From contig NZ_CP119757.1 of the NCBI RefSeq assembly GCF_029320955.1, forward strand, positions 248,001-312,000: a stretch of DNA of 64,000 nt, in the 5' to 3' direction. The notes under the pieces were generated by a model. The model had not been told where the DNA came from and searched no databases. It saw nothing but the letters and a program-made list of their open reading frames with translations. This DNA is from Flavobacterium sp. YJ01 (GTDB lineage Bacteria > Bacteroidota > Bacteroidia > Flavobacteriales > Flavobacteriaceae). Shown here in pieces: positions 1-12,875 of the stretch. The translations under genes were made by a program, and so were the position numbers. Position 1 is the stretch's first letter; the number at the start of each line of letters is the position of its first letter.

Positions 1-197
1 AAACATTTATTTTTATTCAAAGCGGCAAAGTCTGCCGGATCCCAAATACAAAAAACAAAACATTCCGATTTACAGAGTGCAAAATCATCACTAAAAAAAT
101 CTATCTTGGCAGAAGCAGCATCAAAAAACAGAAAATGAAACCTAAATTGAACCAGAAGGCATAATTTTACGTATATTTAAAATAAAGACTCCGCATC

Positions 198-482
198 ATG
201 GGAACCTCATCTATTATACAAGAAATCCTTCAAATTCTTTCTGTCAGATATGGGATGAGCTGTTCTCTGGAAGAACTGTCACAATTAATTGGCCCGGCCG
301 TTGACACCTCCAAGCAAACCTCGAGCGGCAATCCGGCTGAAAAGGAAAAACAGGCATTAATACTGGAAACTCTCATCCTGCTCCACGATCGAGGTTTAAT
401 CTTTTTAGATTCCGCTACAGACAGAAGCGTGATTACAATAAAAGGACTGCTTAAAATCCATAATAGTATTTTATGCAATTAA
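198..482 (+). CDS. small protein of unknown function (94 aa)
   Basis: I do not recognise this protein. It is 94 residues, soluble, with no signal peptide or membrane segment. The N-terminal half has the alternating helical pattern of a small winged-helix or helix-turn-helix fold (QEILQILSVRYGMSCSLEEL), followed by a charged linker and a second helix. It starts at an ATG about 20 bases after an AT-rich stretch that could hold a promoter. It is followed by gene debris, so it may itself be a leftover of a larger mobile region. The opposite strand is also open here, but the plus-strand reading has the more natural composition. Confidence 0.5.
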   Translation: MGTSSIIQEILQILSVRYGMSCSLEELSQLIGPAVDTSKQTSSGNPAEKEKQALILETLILLHDRGLIFLDSATDRSVITIKGLLKIHNSILCN

Positions 483-542
483 CTTCAGAATGATGCAGCT
501 GCCCAGCTCATTTTCCTTTAATTGGAATGAAACGCTACGCGG

Positions 543-710
543 TCAACCCTTCTTTTTTTTACCACCAGATTGAGCCTCATGGTCATTGACAATAGAAGAA
601 CGAAAGGTTTTGAGCTCGATCTTACAGTCGGGATTATCTGCGACCATCCCCACAAATTTACCTGACCTTAAAGACGGAATCTTCGATGGCGGCACTGCGG
701 CTTTGAGCTG
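543..710 (-). pseudogene. C-terminal fragment of a TraG/MobC-type conjugation coupling protein
   Basis: The minus-strand reading gives about 55 residues with the pattern IPSLRSGKFVGMVADNP, then KIELK and IVNDHEA, ending in a lysine-rich tail. This resembles the extreme C-terminus of the VirD4-type coupling ATPases (TraG/MobC) of Bacteroidota conjugative elements, which I know from memory. The ATPase body is absent: upstream of about position 710 the reading turns into the antisense of an MFS fragment. It is therefore a dead remnant of a conjugative element. The family assignment rests on one short conserved stretch. Confidence 0.45.
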
Positions 711-731
711 TCTGGGTACGGCTGCCAGCCT

Positions 732-1097
732 TATGATTATGATAACGAAACATTGGGCACATTTCTGCTTCCATTTGCATTTCAATATACCGGCAGTTCA
801 CTGCTCAGCATTTCAATTGTGGTGGGATTTTGGGGTATTATGTATGGACCATGCTTCCTAATTGGCGTCGGCCATATGGTATCGGCTGCATCTGATGCAA
901 AAGAATTTGCGAACAGTCTTCAGACTTCGTTTGGAAATCTTGGTGTTTCCCTAGGTACTTCTATAGACGGGTGGTTTATTAATCATTACGGAATATCAAT
1001 TACGCCATGGATTGGTCTGGCTTTCGGTGCACTGGCTGTAATTGTAATTTTTTGGAGAGCCTCGCTGGATAGAGCTATTAAAGCTGAGTACCTTTAA
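732..1097 (+). pseudogene. C-terminal fragment of an MFS transporter
   Basis: About 120 residues are open with no proper start; the frame runs back from 753 to about 732. It shows three or four hydrophobic helices and the typical end of a 12-helix DHA-type efflux permease: a GFWGIMYGPC helix, then NSLQTSFGNLGVSLG, then a last helix and a short charged tail. The first eight or so helices are missing. It abuts a conjugation-gene fragment on the other strand, so this is a junction between two broken genes. A structured repeat and terminator follow at 1231. Confidence 0.65.
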
Positions 1098-1230
1098 GAT
1101 TTGTAAAAAATATTATTCAAAATTGAAGTCTTTGAAGACCGCATTTTTTTTGAGAAAAGTGTATATAATTTGATTCTTTTGTATAGCATACTCAGGATGG
1201 ACTTGATTCTATTTTTAAACAAATGCTTAA

Positions 1231-1343
1231 GCCACATCTAAACCAAATCACCAAAACCACTGAAAGACAAATATCTACATATAATAAGCCAATTTCTTCA
1301 AATCATCCAAAAAAATGTTGAATTTATCCCGTCGGTCACTTAA
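1231..1343 (+). repeat. structured intergenic repeat, copy 1 (subtype A)
   Basis: This copy carries the blocks shared with copies 4, 5 and 6: ACATCTAAACCAAAT, GAAAGACA, ATAATAAGCCAAT and TCTTCAAATCATCC, ending in GTCAC just before a hairpin terminator. It is the most divergent subtype-A copy; the CAGGACA/TGTCCTG terminal pairing seen in copies 4 and 5 is lost. It lies 3' of the MFS remnant. It could be a small RNA gene or a dispersed palindromic element. Confidence 0.65.
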
Positions 1344-1377
1344 AGAGACAACTATATAATAGTTGTCTCTTTTTTTA
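1344..1377 (+). terminator. intrinsic terminator after repeat copy 1
   Basis: A 12-bp perfect stem (AGAGACAACTAT) with a 3-base loop is followed by seven T residues. Confidence 0.85.
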
Positions 1378-1598
1378 TGCACTAATGTGTAGATTTTTTA
1401 AGCCTTTTGTTGTCCAACTGAGGATAAAAATTGATTCATTTCTTAACTATCATTTTGTTCTTATACAATCCCATTTTATTCTAAAAACTTATTTAAAACC
1501 ATGGGGTCTAGATTTAATACTTTTCTATTCTTTCAAATTTTATTTATTAGAATTTTAAAACCGATTTCATTATTTTTATTTCTCAAATAACAAAAAAA

Positions 1599-2357
1599 AT
1601 GGCTGGCGATTTCATAACATACAGAAAAATTGAAGCAGACCAATCGATTGCAGATTTTGTTGAATGCTTTTGGATGGCTGAAAATTCCAGCGGAATTGAA
1701 AAAGAAGTTATTGTTATGCCTGATGCCAGTTTTGACCTGATTCTCTCACAAGATCAGGATGAACCGTTTCAAATTTGCTTACTTGGACTTGGGACATCTT
1801 ATGATAAAAGAAAAGTGGATGGAAATACCAAAATGTACTTTATCAGTTTCAAACTTATTTCGGCTGAATACTTATTTAATAGATCCATCGCAGATCTTAT
1901 AAATGAATTTGAATTAATGCCCAATAATTTCTGGAGTTTTGGAAAAAATGACTTAACAGATTTTGATACTTTCTGTCTTAAAGCGACTAATATTATAAAA
2001 CAATTAATTCCAAAAGACATCGATAACAGAAAGAAAAAACTTTTTGAATTAATTTATGCATCAAATGGTGAGATCTCAGTTGCCGAATTAGCTGAAAAAT
2101 CTTTCTTGACCAGCAGACAAATCAATCGCTATTTTACCAAATATTTTGGAATCTCATTAAAAGTTTATTGTCGATATCTTAGATTCAAGGAATCATTCGA
2201 GCAGATAAAAAATGGAGAGCTTTTCCCTAAACTGGATTTTTCTGATCAGGCACATTTCAGCAGAGAAGTAAAAAAAATATCCGGAGTCAATCCCAGAGAA
2301 TTGTATAGAAATCAGAATGACCGATTTATTCAAGTTTCTGCCATCCCTGATAAATAA
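1599..2357 (+). CDS. AraC-family transcriptional regulator
   Basis: 252 residues. The N-terminal 130 residues look like the ligand-sensing half found in small AraC proteins of Bacteroidota (opening ADQSIADFVECFWMAE, then a beta-rich part with LLGLGTSYD). The C-terminal 90 residues hold the two helix-turn-helix motifs: VAELAEKSFLTSRQINRYF and then DFSDQAHFSREVKKISGVNP, with the usual F-x-R and G-x-x-P signals. The Tet(X)-like gene follows 32 bases downstream on the same strand, so the regulator probably controls that gene and perhaps itself. No operator was identified. ATG 1599 is the only plausible start. Confidence 0.9.
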   Translation: MAGDFITYRKIEADQSIADFVECFWMAENSSGIEKEVIVMPDASFDLILSQDQDEPFQICLLGLGTSYDKRKVDGNTKMYFISFKLISAEYLFNRSIADLINEFELMPNNFWSFGKNDLTDFDTFCLKATNIIKQLIPKDIDNRKKKLFELIYASNGEISVAELAEKSFLTSRQINRYFTKYFGISLKVYCRYLRFKESFEQIKNGELFPKLDFSDQAHFSREVKKISGVNPRELYRNQNDRFIQVSAIPDK

Positions 2358-2389
2358 TTTTGTGCTGTAAATATTAAAAATACAGCATT

Positions 2390-3553
2390 ATGTTATTGAA
2401 AGATAAAAAAGTAGCCATTATAGGCGGCGGGCCGGTAGGATTAACAACTGCAAAAATTCTTCATCAGAAAGGAATTGATGTAACAATATATGAAAGAGAT
2501 TTGAATGCCCAATCAAGAGTATCTTGGGGAACACTTGATATTCACATAACTACAGGACAGATCGCTTTAGAAAAAGCGGGCATACTTGAAATTTTCTATC
2601 AGAATTCAAGACCTATAGGGGAACGTCAATTAGATACGCAGGGAAATGTACTGGAAGAAAACCTGCCAACAGAAGAAAATCAGCATGAAAAACCTGAAAT
2701 AGACAGAAACGATTTTAGACGAATTTTTCTTGAAAATCTGCATCCAGATACTGTGGTTTGGGACTCACAATTGATAGACATTACTAAGAAAAAAGATCAA
2801 TATAATTTAAATTTTAAAAACGGAACAAAAGCAACTGCCGATTTTGTAATTGTAGCCAATGGAGGCAGCAGTAATGCCAGAAAATTTGTTACCGACATCG
2901 AACCTAGATACACAGGTACATTTATTATACAGGGAGAGGTTTTAGACCCCCTTAAAAGCTGTCCAAGTTTTAAAAAACTCTGCGGTAATGAAAATACTGG
3001 GACGGGTGCTGAAGGCAAGTTTTTTTATACTCAAACAAAATCAAAAGGTGCTCTAAATTATTTTATCTCTTTTCGTGCAGATGAAAATTGGGCCGAACAA
3101 AACAATATAATTTTTTCCCAGCCAGAGTCTGTAAAAGAATATTTAAACAAAATTACCAAAAACTGGCATCCAACCTTTAAGGAATTATTTGACGCCACAG
3201 ATAACTTCACAGGTCTTCCTATGCGAAGAATGTACCTGGACCAGCCATGGAAAAGCCAAAGCGATATTACATTAATTGGTGATGCAGCGCACCTGATGCC
3301 TCCGTTTGCAGGTATTGGCGTAAATATAGGCTTATTAGACGCTCTTCATTTAAGCACGAATCTTACTGAATGCAATTTTCCAGACACATTATCAGCTGTT
3401 AGAGATTATGAGCAAAAAATGTATGTTTACGCTCATGAAGCCCAGCAGCAAACTGCTATGGCTGAAGAAATGATTCATTATGATGACGAAGAAAATGAAG
3501 ATGAAAGGAAACGAGCCAAAGAAGAATGGGACAATAAACTGAGAGGCAGGTAA
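2390..3553 (+). CDS. Tet(X)-like FAD-dependent monooxygenase
   Basis: 387 residues, the usual size of class A flavoprotein monooxygenases and of Tet(X). Visible motifs are the FAD-binding GGGPVG at residues 12-17, ending the first strand with YERD; PEIDRNDFR; GTFIIQ; and GDAAHLMPPFAGIGVN for the second FAD contact. Many segments match Tet(X) almost word for word from memory. Tet(X) hydroxylates tetracyclines at C11a using NADPH and O2. Two substrate-pocket positions differ: the Tet(X) stretch GALHFG reads GALNYF here, so the His and Gly recalled as His234 and Gly236 are Asn and Phe. The native substrate may therefore differ. It is probably co-transcribed with the AraC gene upstream. The acidic C-terminal tail is longer than in Tet(X). 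Confidence 0.88.
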   Translation: MLLKDKKVAIIGGGPVGLTTAKILHQKGIDVTIYERDLNAQSRVSWGTLDIHITTGQIALEKAGILEIFYQNSRPIGERQLDTQGNVLEENLPTEENQHEKPEIDRNDFRRIFLENLHPDTVVWDSQLIDITKKKDQYNLNFKNGTKATADFVIVANGGSSNARKFVTDIEPRYTGTFIIQGEVLDPLKSCPSFKKLCGNENTGTGAEGKFFYTQTKSKGALNYFISFRADENWAEQNNIIFSQPESVKEYLNKITKNWHPTFKELFDATDNFTGLPMRRMYLDQPWKSQSDITLIGDAAHLMPPFAGIGVNIGLLDALHLSTNLTECNFPDTLSAVRDYEQKMYVYAHEAQQQTAMAEEMIHYDDEENEDERKRAKEEWDNKLRGR

Positions 3554-3570
3554 TCAACATATAACCCCTA

Positions 3571-3692
3571 CAGGACATACAAACCGCTCTTGAATAAAAA
3601 TTCAAAATAATTATCTTACAAATTCACCTGAAAATAAGCTAATTTCTTTAAATCATTCATGAAATGGTTTGTAAATTGTTCAGTAAGGTCAC
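3571..3692 (+). repeat. structured intergenic repeat, copy 2 (subtype B)
   Basis: The 5' end CAGGACATACAAACC can pair with the 3' end GGTTTGTAAATTGTTCAG. Between them are ATAATTATCTTACAAATTC and CTAATTTCTTTAAATCATTC. It ends in GTCAC before a terminator. It aligns with copy 3 (26484-26602) along its whole length with only about a dozen differences, and the two copies flank the dextran locus. The similarity to copy 5 continues past the terminator to about 3815 (AAGCCTTCACAGCCTAATAT, then GTTCGATTTTTTC). Confidence 0.75.
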
Positions 3693-3697
3693 ATAAG

Positions 3698-3729
3698 GAG
3701 ACAGCTAGCAAATAGTTGTCTCTTTTTTT
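3698..3729 (+). terminator. intrinsic terminator after repeat copy 2
   Basis: GAGACAGCT pairs with AGTTGTCTC (one G-T pair) and is followed by seven T residues. It also ends the Tet(X)-like transcript. Confidence 0.8.
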
Positions 3730-4095
3730 ATACACAAACTTATAGATTTATCAAGCCTTCACAGCCTAATATCTGTGGTTCGATTTTTTCACAAGAAATT
3801 CTTAGCCTGTTTGAAATAAACAGTCTTAAAGTGTTGCTATTAGAGATTTAATCGAATCTCGAGCATGGTTCGAAATCCCGTTAAGGATATAGATATTTTT
3901 CTCTACTGCTTTATCGTATTTTTTTGATACTAAATATAGTAATTTTAAAATAATTTTAGCTTGCTTCTCACCTACCCTGAATTTCCTTTTTGAAAATACA
4001 GCAAACTAAATAGGCAAATTATCCGTATTTTAATAAAATTTAGAAAATATTCTATAATACCAGTTAACAACAAAAACTTTACCTATTTTACCAAA

Positions 4096-4133
4096 AAAAG
4101 ACGGTATATGAATTACCTAAACCGCCTATTTAT
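4096..4133 (-). terminator. possible terminator of the GH65 gene
   Basis: On the minus strand GGCGGT pairs with ACCGTC across a loop, followed by seven T residues. The stem is short but the T-run is clear. Between 3730 and 4095 I see only the tail of repeat copy 2 and AT-rich sequence. Confidence 0.5.
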
Positions 4134-4157
4134 CTTCTATTAATTAAGATACGAAAT

Positions 4158-6203
4158 TTACTGAGCTCTAATGAAAGTCTTCTTTTCTGCTCCAACTCCT
4201 GTAATTGTTACTTTTTTCCAATTTTTAGGCAATACTGATTTGACTTGTTTAATACCTCCGCCTGCATCTATATCCAAACCTCCGAATCCCATCATAACTG
4301 CCTGCAGAACACCCCCGGCACCTGTTGCAAAATAAGGGTTTGTTCCGCCCTTGCATTCTGCAATGACCCTAAAGGGAGGATTTAGATTTGGCTGATAGGC
4401 ATCTTTAAACCAATGATAAGCCTGATCGCTGTCTCCTAAACGGCTGTACAGCAATGAAAATATGGCTTGTGTCATAGCTGGTGTATCGGAATGGGGTATT
4501 TTAGTTTCATAGAATTTTAAATCCTTTTCTATTTGATTTCTGTCAGTTATAATCTGCAATGGATATGCCAGCAGATTGACGTCGGCCTGCTTAATATTCT
4601 GATCTGAATAGCTGTCGTGTTCCCGCGTCACACCGTTGCTCATTTTTGAAATAGGAATTTTTGTAGCGATCAGATTCCATTCCTTTGGAGCTGTACCGCC
4701 CAAAACAGCTGCGCATTTAGATGCATACTGCAGATTTCTGATAGCTGTTCCGTTCGTATAAGCATTATTGTCAATATTCTCAGCCCATTCATCTGCTGCA
4801 ACAACATTCTTTATTTCATACTCACCTTTATCATTCTTCTCTACTCGGCTCGCCCAAAATTCTGCAGTTGCTTTTAATATCGGCCATCCTTTTTCTTTCA
4901 GCCATTCCTTGTCCCCCGTAACCAGGTAATACTGCCAGGCCGCAATAGCAACATCTCCCGTGATATGATGTTCAAATGCTCCCGTTAAAGCATTGACTGG
5001 AGTTTCTTCAGATCCTGAATCTGCACTTTCCCAAGGATACATTGCGCCGTCATAACCATATAACGCAGCTTTTTTACGTGCGGCATCCAATCTCTGAAAA
5101 CGATACTCAATCATGCTTTTAGCTATGTCAGGATGAAGCAATAGCATCGGAGGAAACATCCAGATTTCGGTATCCCAAAACACATGTCCGTTATATCCCA
5201 GCCCGCTAAGTCCCATTGGAGATGGAGAAAGGGATGTGTTTTTTCGTGTGAAGGAATAGAGGTGATAAAGCATGCTTCTTACGTCCTGCTGGGCCTGGGG
5301 ATCATCCTCTATTTGTATATCGCTCTGCCATAAGGTATTCCATTCCTGCATATGCCTGTTTAAAAGCCTTGACTTTCCTTCTAAGGCTGCATAAATAGTC
5401 AACCTTTCTGCTTCATTATAAGGATCATTTATATGATCTGATGATATAAGGCTGCCTATCAAAGCAAAAGAATAGGTCTGGCCCGCTTTTAGTTTTTTGT
5501 CAAATGACATGGCATGCATATCAGCGTCATTCATTCTATGCAGAATCTCAGGCTGCTGCTTTTTTCCTTCATCAAACAGAAATGTATTTGAAACAGCTAT
5601 TTTAGATCTTCCTCTCGGCGTATAGGCGACAGAAGTCAATAATGGTATATTGATATGGGCATTTGTAATATTCTGAAAATAATTCTGCTGATTATTAAGT
5701 GACGAAGGAGTCTCCAAAAGATTCTCCACGTTGATATCCACATCTTTTTGTGTATTTACACTGACTACCATCATCACGCAATGCGGAAGATGTCGCAAAG
5801 CATAGTATGAATAAGTTACAGAAGCAAAATCCTTAAATTGAAAAGAACCGGTGAAAGCTCCATTGCGCATATCCAATTCCTGTTTATAATTATTAATATT
5901 ATAGGTCTGCACAGATTCACCATTAAAAGCCAGTCTTATATTCAGCAGATTGTAATTTGGAATGAAACTGCTAACCCTGCCGCGCTTGTAGATATCGTAA
6001 GTTCCTGCCAATACGACTTCTTTCACCTTTAAAGGCTCTGGCGATGAGATGATTCCGATCATGCCATTGGCCACCGTTTCTCCATAATAATTATTGGAAT
6101 CCGGTTTATCAGCCGAAAGCTTCCATGGATCCTGGCTATACAGATAATTGCTGCCATATAGCATCAAAAAAAAGAAAACAAGATTAAATATGTATTTTTT
6201 CAT
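4158..6203 (-). CDS. GH65 alpha-glucosidase (kojibiose-hydrolase type)
   Basis: 681 residues with a cleaved signal peptide (MKKYIFNLVFFFLMLYGSNYLYSQ), so periplasmic. It has the GH65 layout: an N-terminal beta-sandwich, then an (alpha/alpha)6 barrel with GHVFWDTEIWMFP and, at the catalytic site, VVAADEWAEN, whose Glu is residue 472. GH65 includes phosphorylases and hydrolases. The F. johnsoniae GH65 enzyme I recall, also with Glu472 as general acid, hydrolyses kojibiose and other alpha-1,2-glucosides. Here it would remove alpha-1,2 branches left on imported dextran pieces. It is the last gene of the PUL, 120 bases after GH97 with a hairpin between them. Confidence 0.9.
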   Translation of the reverse strand: MKKYIFNLVFFFLMLYGSNYLYSQDPWKLSADKPDSNNYYGETVANGMIGIISSPEPLKVKEVVLAGTYDIYKRGRVSSFIPNYNLLNIRLAFNGESVQTYNINNYKQELDMRNGAFTGSFQFKDFASVTYSYYALRHLPHCVMMVVSVNTQKDVDINVENLLETPSSLNNQQNYFQNITNAHINIPLLTSVAYTPRGRSKIAVSNTFLFDEGKKQQPEILHRMNDADMHAMSFDKKLKAGQTYSFALIGSLISSDHINDPYNEAERLTIYAALEGKSRLLNRHMQEWNTLWQSDIQIEDDPQAQQDVRSMLYHLYSFTRKNTSLSPSPMGLSGLGYNGHVFWDTEIWMFPPMLLLHPDIAKSMIEYRFQRLDAARKKAALYGYDGAMYPWESADSGSEETPVNALTGAFEHHITGDVAIAAWQYYLVTGDKEWLKEKGWPILKATAEFWASRVEKNDKGEYEIKNVVAADEWAENIDNNAYTNGTAIRNLQYASKCAAVLGGTAPKEWNLIATKIPISKMSNGVTREHDSYSDQNIKQADVNLLAYPLQIITDRNQIEKDLKFYETKIPHSDTPAMTQAIFSLLYSRLGDSDQAYHWFKDAYQPNLNPPFRVIAECKGGTNPYFATGAGGVLQAVMMGFGGLDIDAGGGIKQVKSVLPKNWKKVTITGVGAEKKTFIRAQ

Positions 6204-6248
6204 CTTAGATAAGTTTAAATATACAAGAGGTTAGTTATAATGCATAAA

Positions 6249-6279
6249 GATCGCTGCAGTCTGTTTAACAGCAACGATC
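6249..6279. other. hairpin between GH97 and GH65
   Basis: GATCG and CGATC arms, with CTG(C)/(G)CAG inner pairing, form an imperfect stem-loop between the two minus-strand genes. The minus-strand 3' side lacks a real T-run (TTTATG), so it may be a processing or attenuation element rather than a full terminator. Confidence 0.4.
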
Positions 6280-6323
6280 CTTAAAAAAAACTAATTAATT
6301 AAATTTTTAGTCCATTTAGGTCT

Positions 6324-10978
<4,655 letters not shown>

Positions 10979-11061
10979 AATATAACATATCGATTAGTTT
11001 AAGCATTGAAAATACATCCAGCGCTTGCAGAAATGTGTTCCGCTCGAAAAGCTTAACACGA

Positions 11062-11096
11062 GTTTATAAAAATTGCCCCATGGAAATGGGGCAATT
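11062..11096 (-). terminator. terminator between GH66 and GH31
   Basis: A perfect 11-bp stem (AATTGCCCCAT with its complement) around a 4-base loop is followed on the minus strand by TTTTTAT. It would end or thin out transcription coming from susC. Confidence 0.8.
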
Positions 11097-11112
11097 CTCA
11101 GTAGTTTTGGGG

Positions 11113-12873
11113 CTATTCAACTACAATCATTCCCCAATATTGAAGTGACGGCACTTTAAAATTCACCTTGTCCCCATTTTGAGAAAATGAAAGTTCAACA
11201 GCTGCACCTCCATTATAGTCTGGTGAAGCGTACCAGATTCTGGTAACTTTGCTGCTATGGTTTAAATTAAGCATCGCCTGCTTAATTACATCTGGAACTT
11301 TTTGTGTTCCGTCAGTATCTCTCCAATTCAAAGAATTAGCATTAGTAAAATTCAAAAGATGTATTACTTCTCTGCTGCCAACTTGTTTTCCCACTGCAGC
11401 AACTTTGCCCATAGTTGGAGGCCAGCTGCCTAGATTCAGCTTTCCGTCACCAGTGGCAATGGTCGGATTTGTAAAAGTTCCGCCATCACGAAGAAGGTTT
11501 TGGTAAGCCGTCATAAAATCGTAATATTCCAAAAGTGAAGATTTCAGCTCCGCACTCATGCTTAGGTTTTTATTTGGAAAGTACTCCTTACCCAGCATAT
11601 GCTCACCTAATTCCAAATGAGATCCTCCAAAAGCAAATATGACAGCATCCGTCAAAAGTACACCTGGAGTATTAAACATGCCTTGGTTATTCGCTTTATT
11701 GTAGTTCATATAGGCCGCTAATACAGTATTTTTACTGTTATTGCTGTAAGCTGCATTATCTGCAAGAACTTGTGTCAAATCTTTAAACCCTTCATTAGGA
11801 GACCATACTTCAGTGTATAAAAAATCAAGTTCTTTACCAGCCATTTCTTTTTGTCCATATTGATTTACTGCGTTCATAACCAGTTTTTTATTGGTATTAG
11901 CAGACTTCATAGCTGAAATAAAAGGAGGGAATGCATTTTTCAAATCAGCATTTGTACCATCATATCTGAAAACATTACCTCTGTCGCCAAGCTGGTCAAT
12001 ATGAAAACCATCAAAATCATAAACTTTATAAACATCATCATTTTTCTGCCCTAGATAGCTCTGCCATGCTGTGTTAGCAGGATCAGTAATGTAAATGTTA
12101 CTGATAAACGGCCATCCTAACTCATGCTTGTCTTTATCATTATGGTTGGCATCTTTATAGACAAACTGCTGCGGTTTGATAAGATTTGGGTCGTAATCAT
12201 TCAAAACCCCATAAGCAAGGTTATAAAACATTGCTTTCATATTTTTGCTATGGGCCTGGGCTATATAGCCTGAAACTGTGCTTCCATATACCTCTCTGTT
12301 AATTATATCCTTCCATACCGGCATCGGATTTGAGACTGTACCCGCCAATGGCTGATGCTGTCTGTACTGCCAATCATAGAATTGGATTCCATTAATATGA
12401 TAATCCTTTAGATTATCTATAACTGCGGTCCTGTCCGATTCCGAAATATTACCAAACTCCGATAGAAATCCATAACGGGGAAATTTAGCCCAATCTGATG
12501 ACACGTCAATACCTACAGTACCCAAAATAGTTTGGGTACCGTCAGTATTTGTCTGGTAAATGGCAACCATGTACCCTTGAAAATCATCAGAAGGCGGAAG
12601 CCAGCTCCATGAAGTTCCGCTAAAAGTTTCCTCCTTAATAACTTTTCCAAGATGGGTATAGCGAATAAGAGAACTATTAAAAACTTTATCCGCTGTAAAG
12701 TTTACCGTTTCACCTGGTTTATAACTGGCTTTATCTGTTTTAAGGGTAATCTTTGCAATAACTGCATCTTCCGCATATTCAATCTTTCCATTGTCATCGT
12801 CACTTTGGCATGATGCAAAACTTAAAAAGAGGCAAAGAAAAAACAGCTTTATTATTTTATTTGTAATACTCAT
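11113..12873 (-). CDS. GH66 endo-dextranase lipoprotein
   Basis: 586 residues from the chosen start. This start (MSITNKI) gives a clean lipoprotein signal with lipobox FASC (Cys22) and an acidic DDDN after it, typical of surface-exposed Bacteroidota lipoproteins. It lies 2 bases after the SusE/F stop. An upstream in-frame extension to 12954 would overlap that gene and spoil the signal. After an Ig-like N-domain comes the GH66 barrel. The nucleophile is Asp293 in DGFHIDQLGDRG and the acid/base is Glu355 in FLYTEVWSP; the spacing of 62 fits the family. GH66 enzymes cut alpha-1,6 dextran internally; some make cyclic isomalto-oligosaccharides, but those carry an inserted CBM35, which I do not see. 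Confidence 0.93.
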   Translation of the reverse strand: MSITNKIIKLFFLCLFLSFASCQSDDDNGKIEYAEDAVIAKITLKTDKASYKPGETVNFTADKVFNSSLIRYTHLGKVIKEETFSGTSWSWLPPSDDFQGYMVAIYQTNTDGTQTILGTVGIDVSSDWAKFPRYGFLSEFGNISESDRTAVIDNLKDYHINGIQFYDWQYRQHQPLAGTVSNPMPVWKDIINREVYGSTVSGYIAQAHSKNMKAMFYNLAYGVLNDYDPNLIKPQQFVYKDANHNDKDKHELGWPFISNIYITDPANTAWQSYLGQKNDDVYKVYDFDGFHIDQLGDRGNVFRYDGTNADLKNAFPPFISAMKSANTNKKLVMNAVNQYGQKEMAGKELDFLYTEVWSPNEGFKDLTQVLADNAAYSNNSKNTVLAAYMNYNKANNQGMFNTPGVLLTDAVIFAFGGSHLELGEHMLGKEYFPNKNLSMSAELKSSLLEYYDFMTAYQNLLRDGGTFTNPTIATGDGKLNLGSWPPTMGKVAAVGKQVGSREVIHLLNFTNANSLNWRDTDGTQKVPDVIKQAMLNLNHSSKVTRIWYASPDYNGGAAVELSFSQNGDKVNFKVPSLQYWGMIVVE

Positions 12874-12875
12874 CT

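Larger units (their letters stand above)
1098..1598. other. intergenic region with repeat copy 1
   Basis: No gene is seen here. The region holds repeat copy 1 and its terminator (1231-1377). Beyond it lies a tail that is weakly shared with the tails of copies 2, 4 and 5 (AGATTTTTTAAGCCTTTTGT-like), then AT-rich sequence leading to the AraC gene. Confidence 0.6.

Noticed and set aside
586-861. Plus-strand open frame overlapping the gene debris
   Set aside because: It crosses the junction of two remnants in a frame that matches neither.
3860-3900. tRNA-like GGTTCGAAATCC near the PUL edge, with a similar GGTTCGAATCC on the minus strand near 26785
   Set aside because: Neither has a paired T-stem, acceptor or anticodon arm at the right distance; likely chance, so not called as tRNA or attachment sites.
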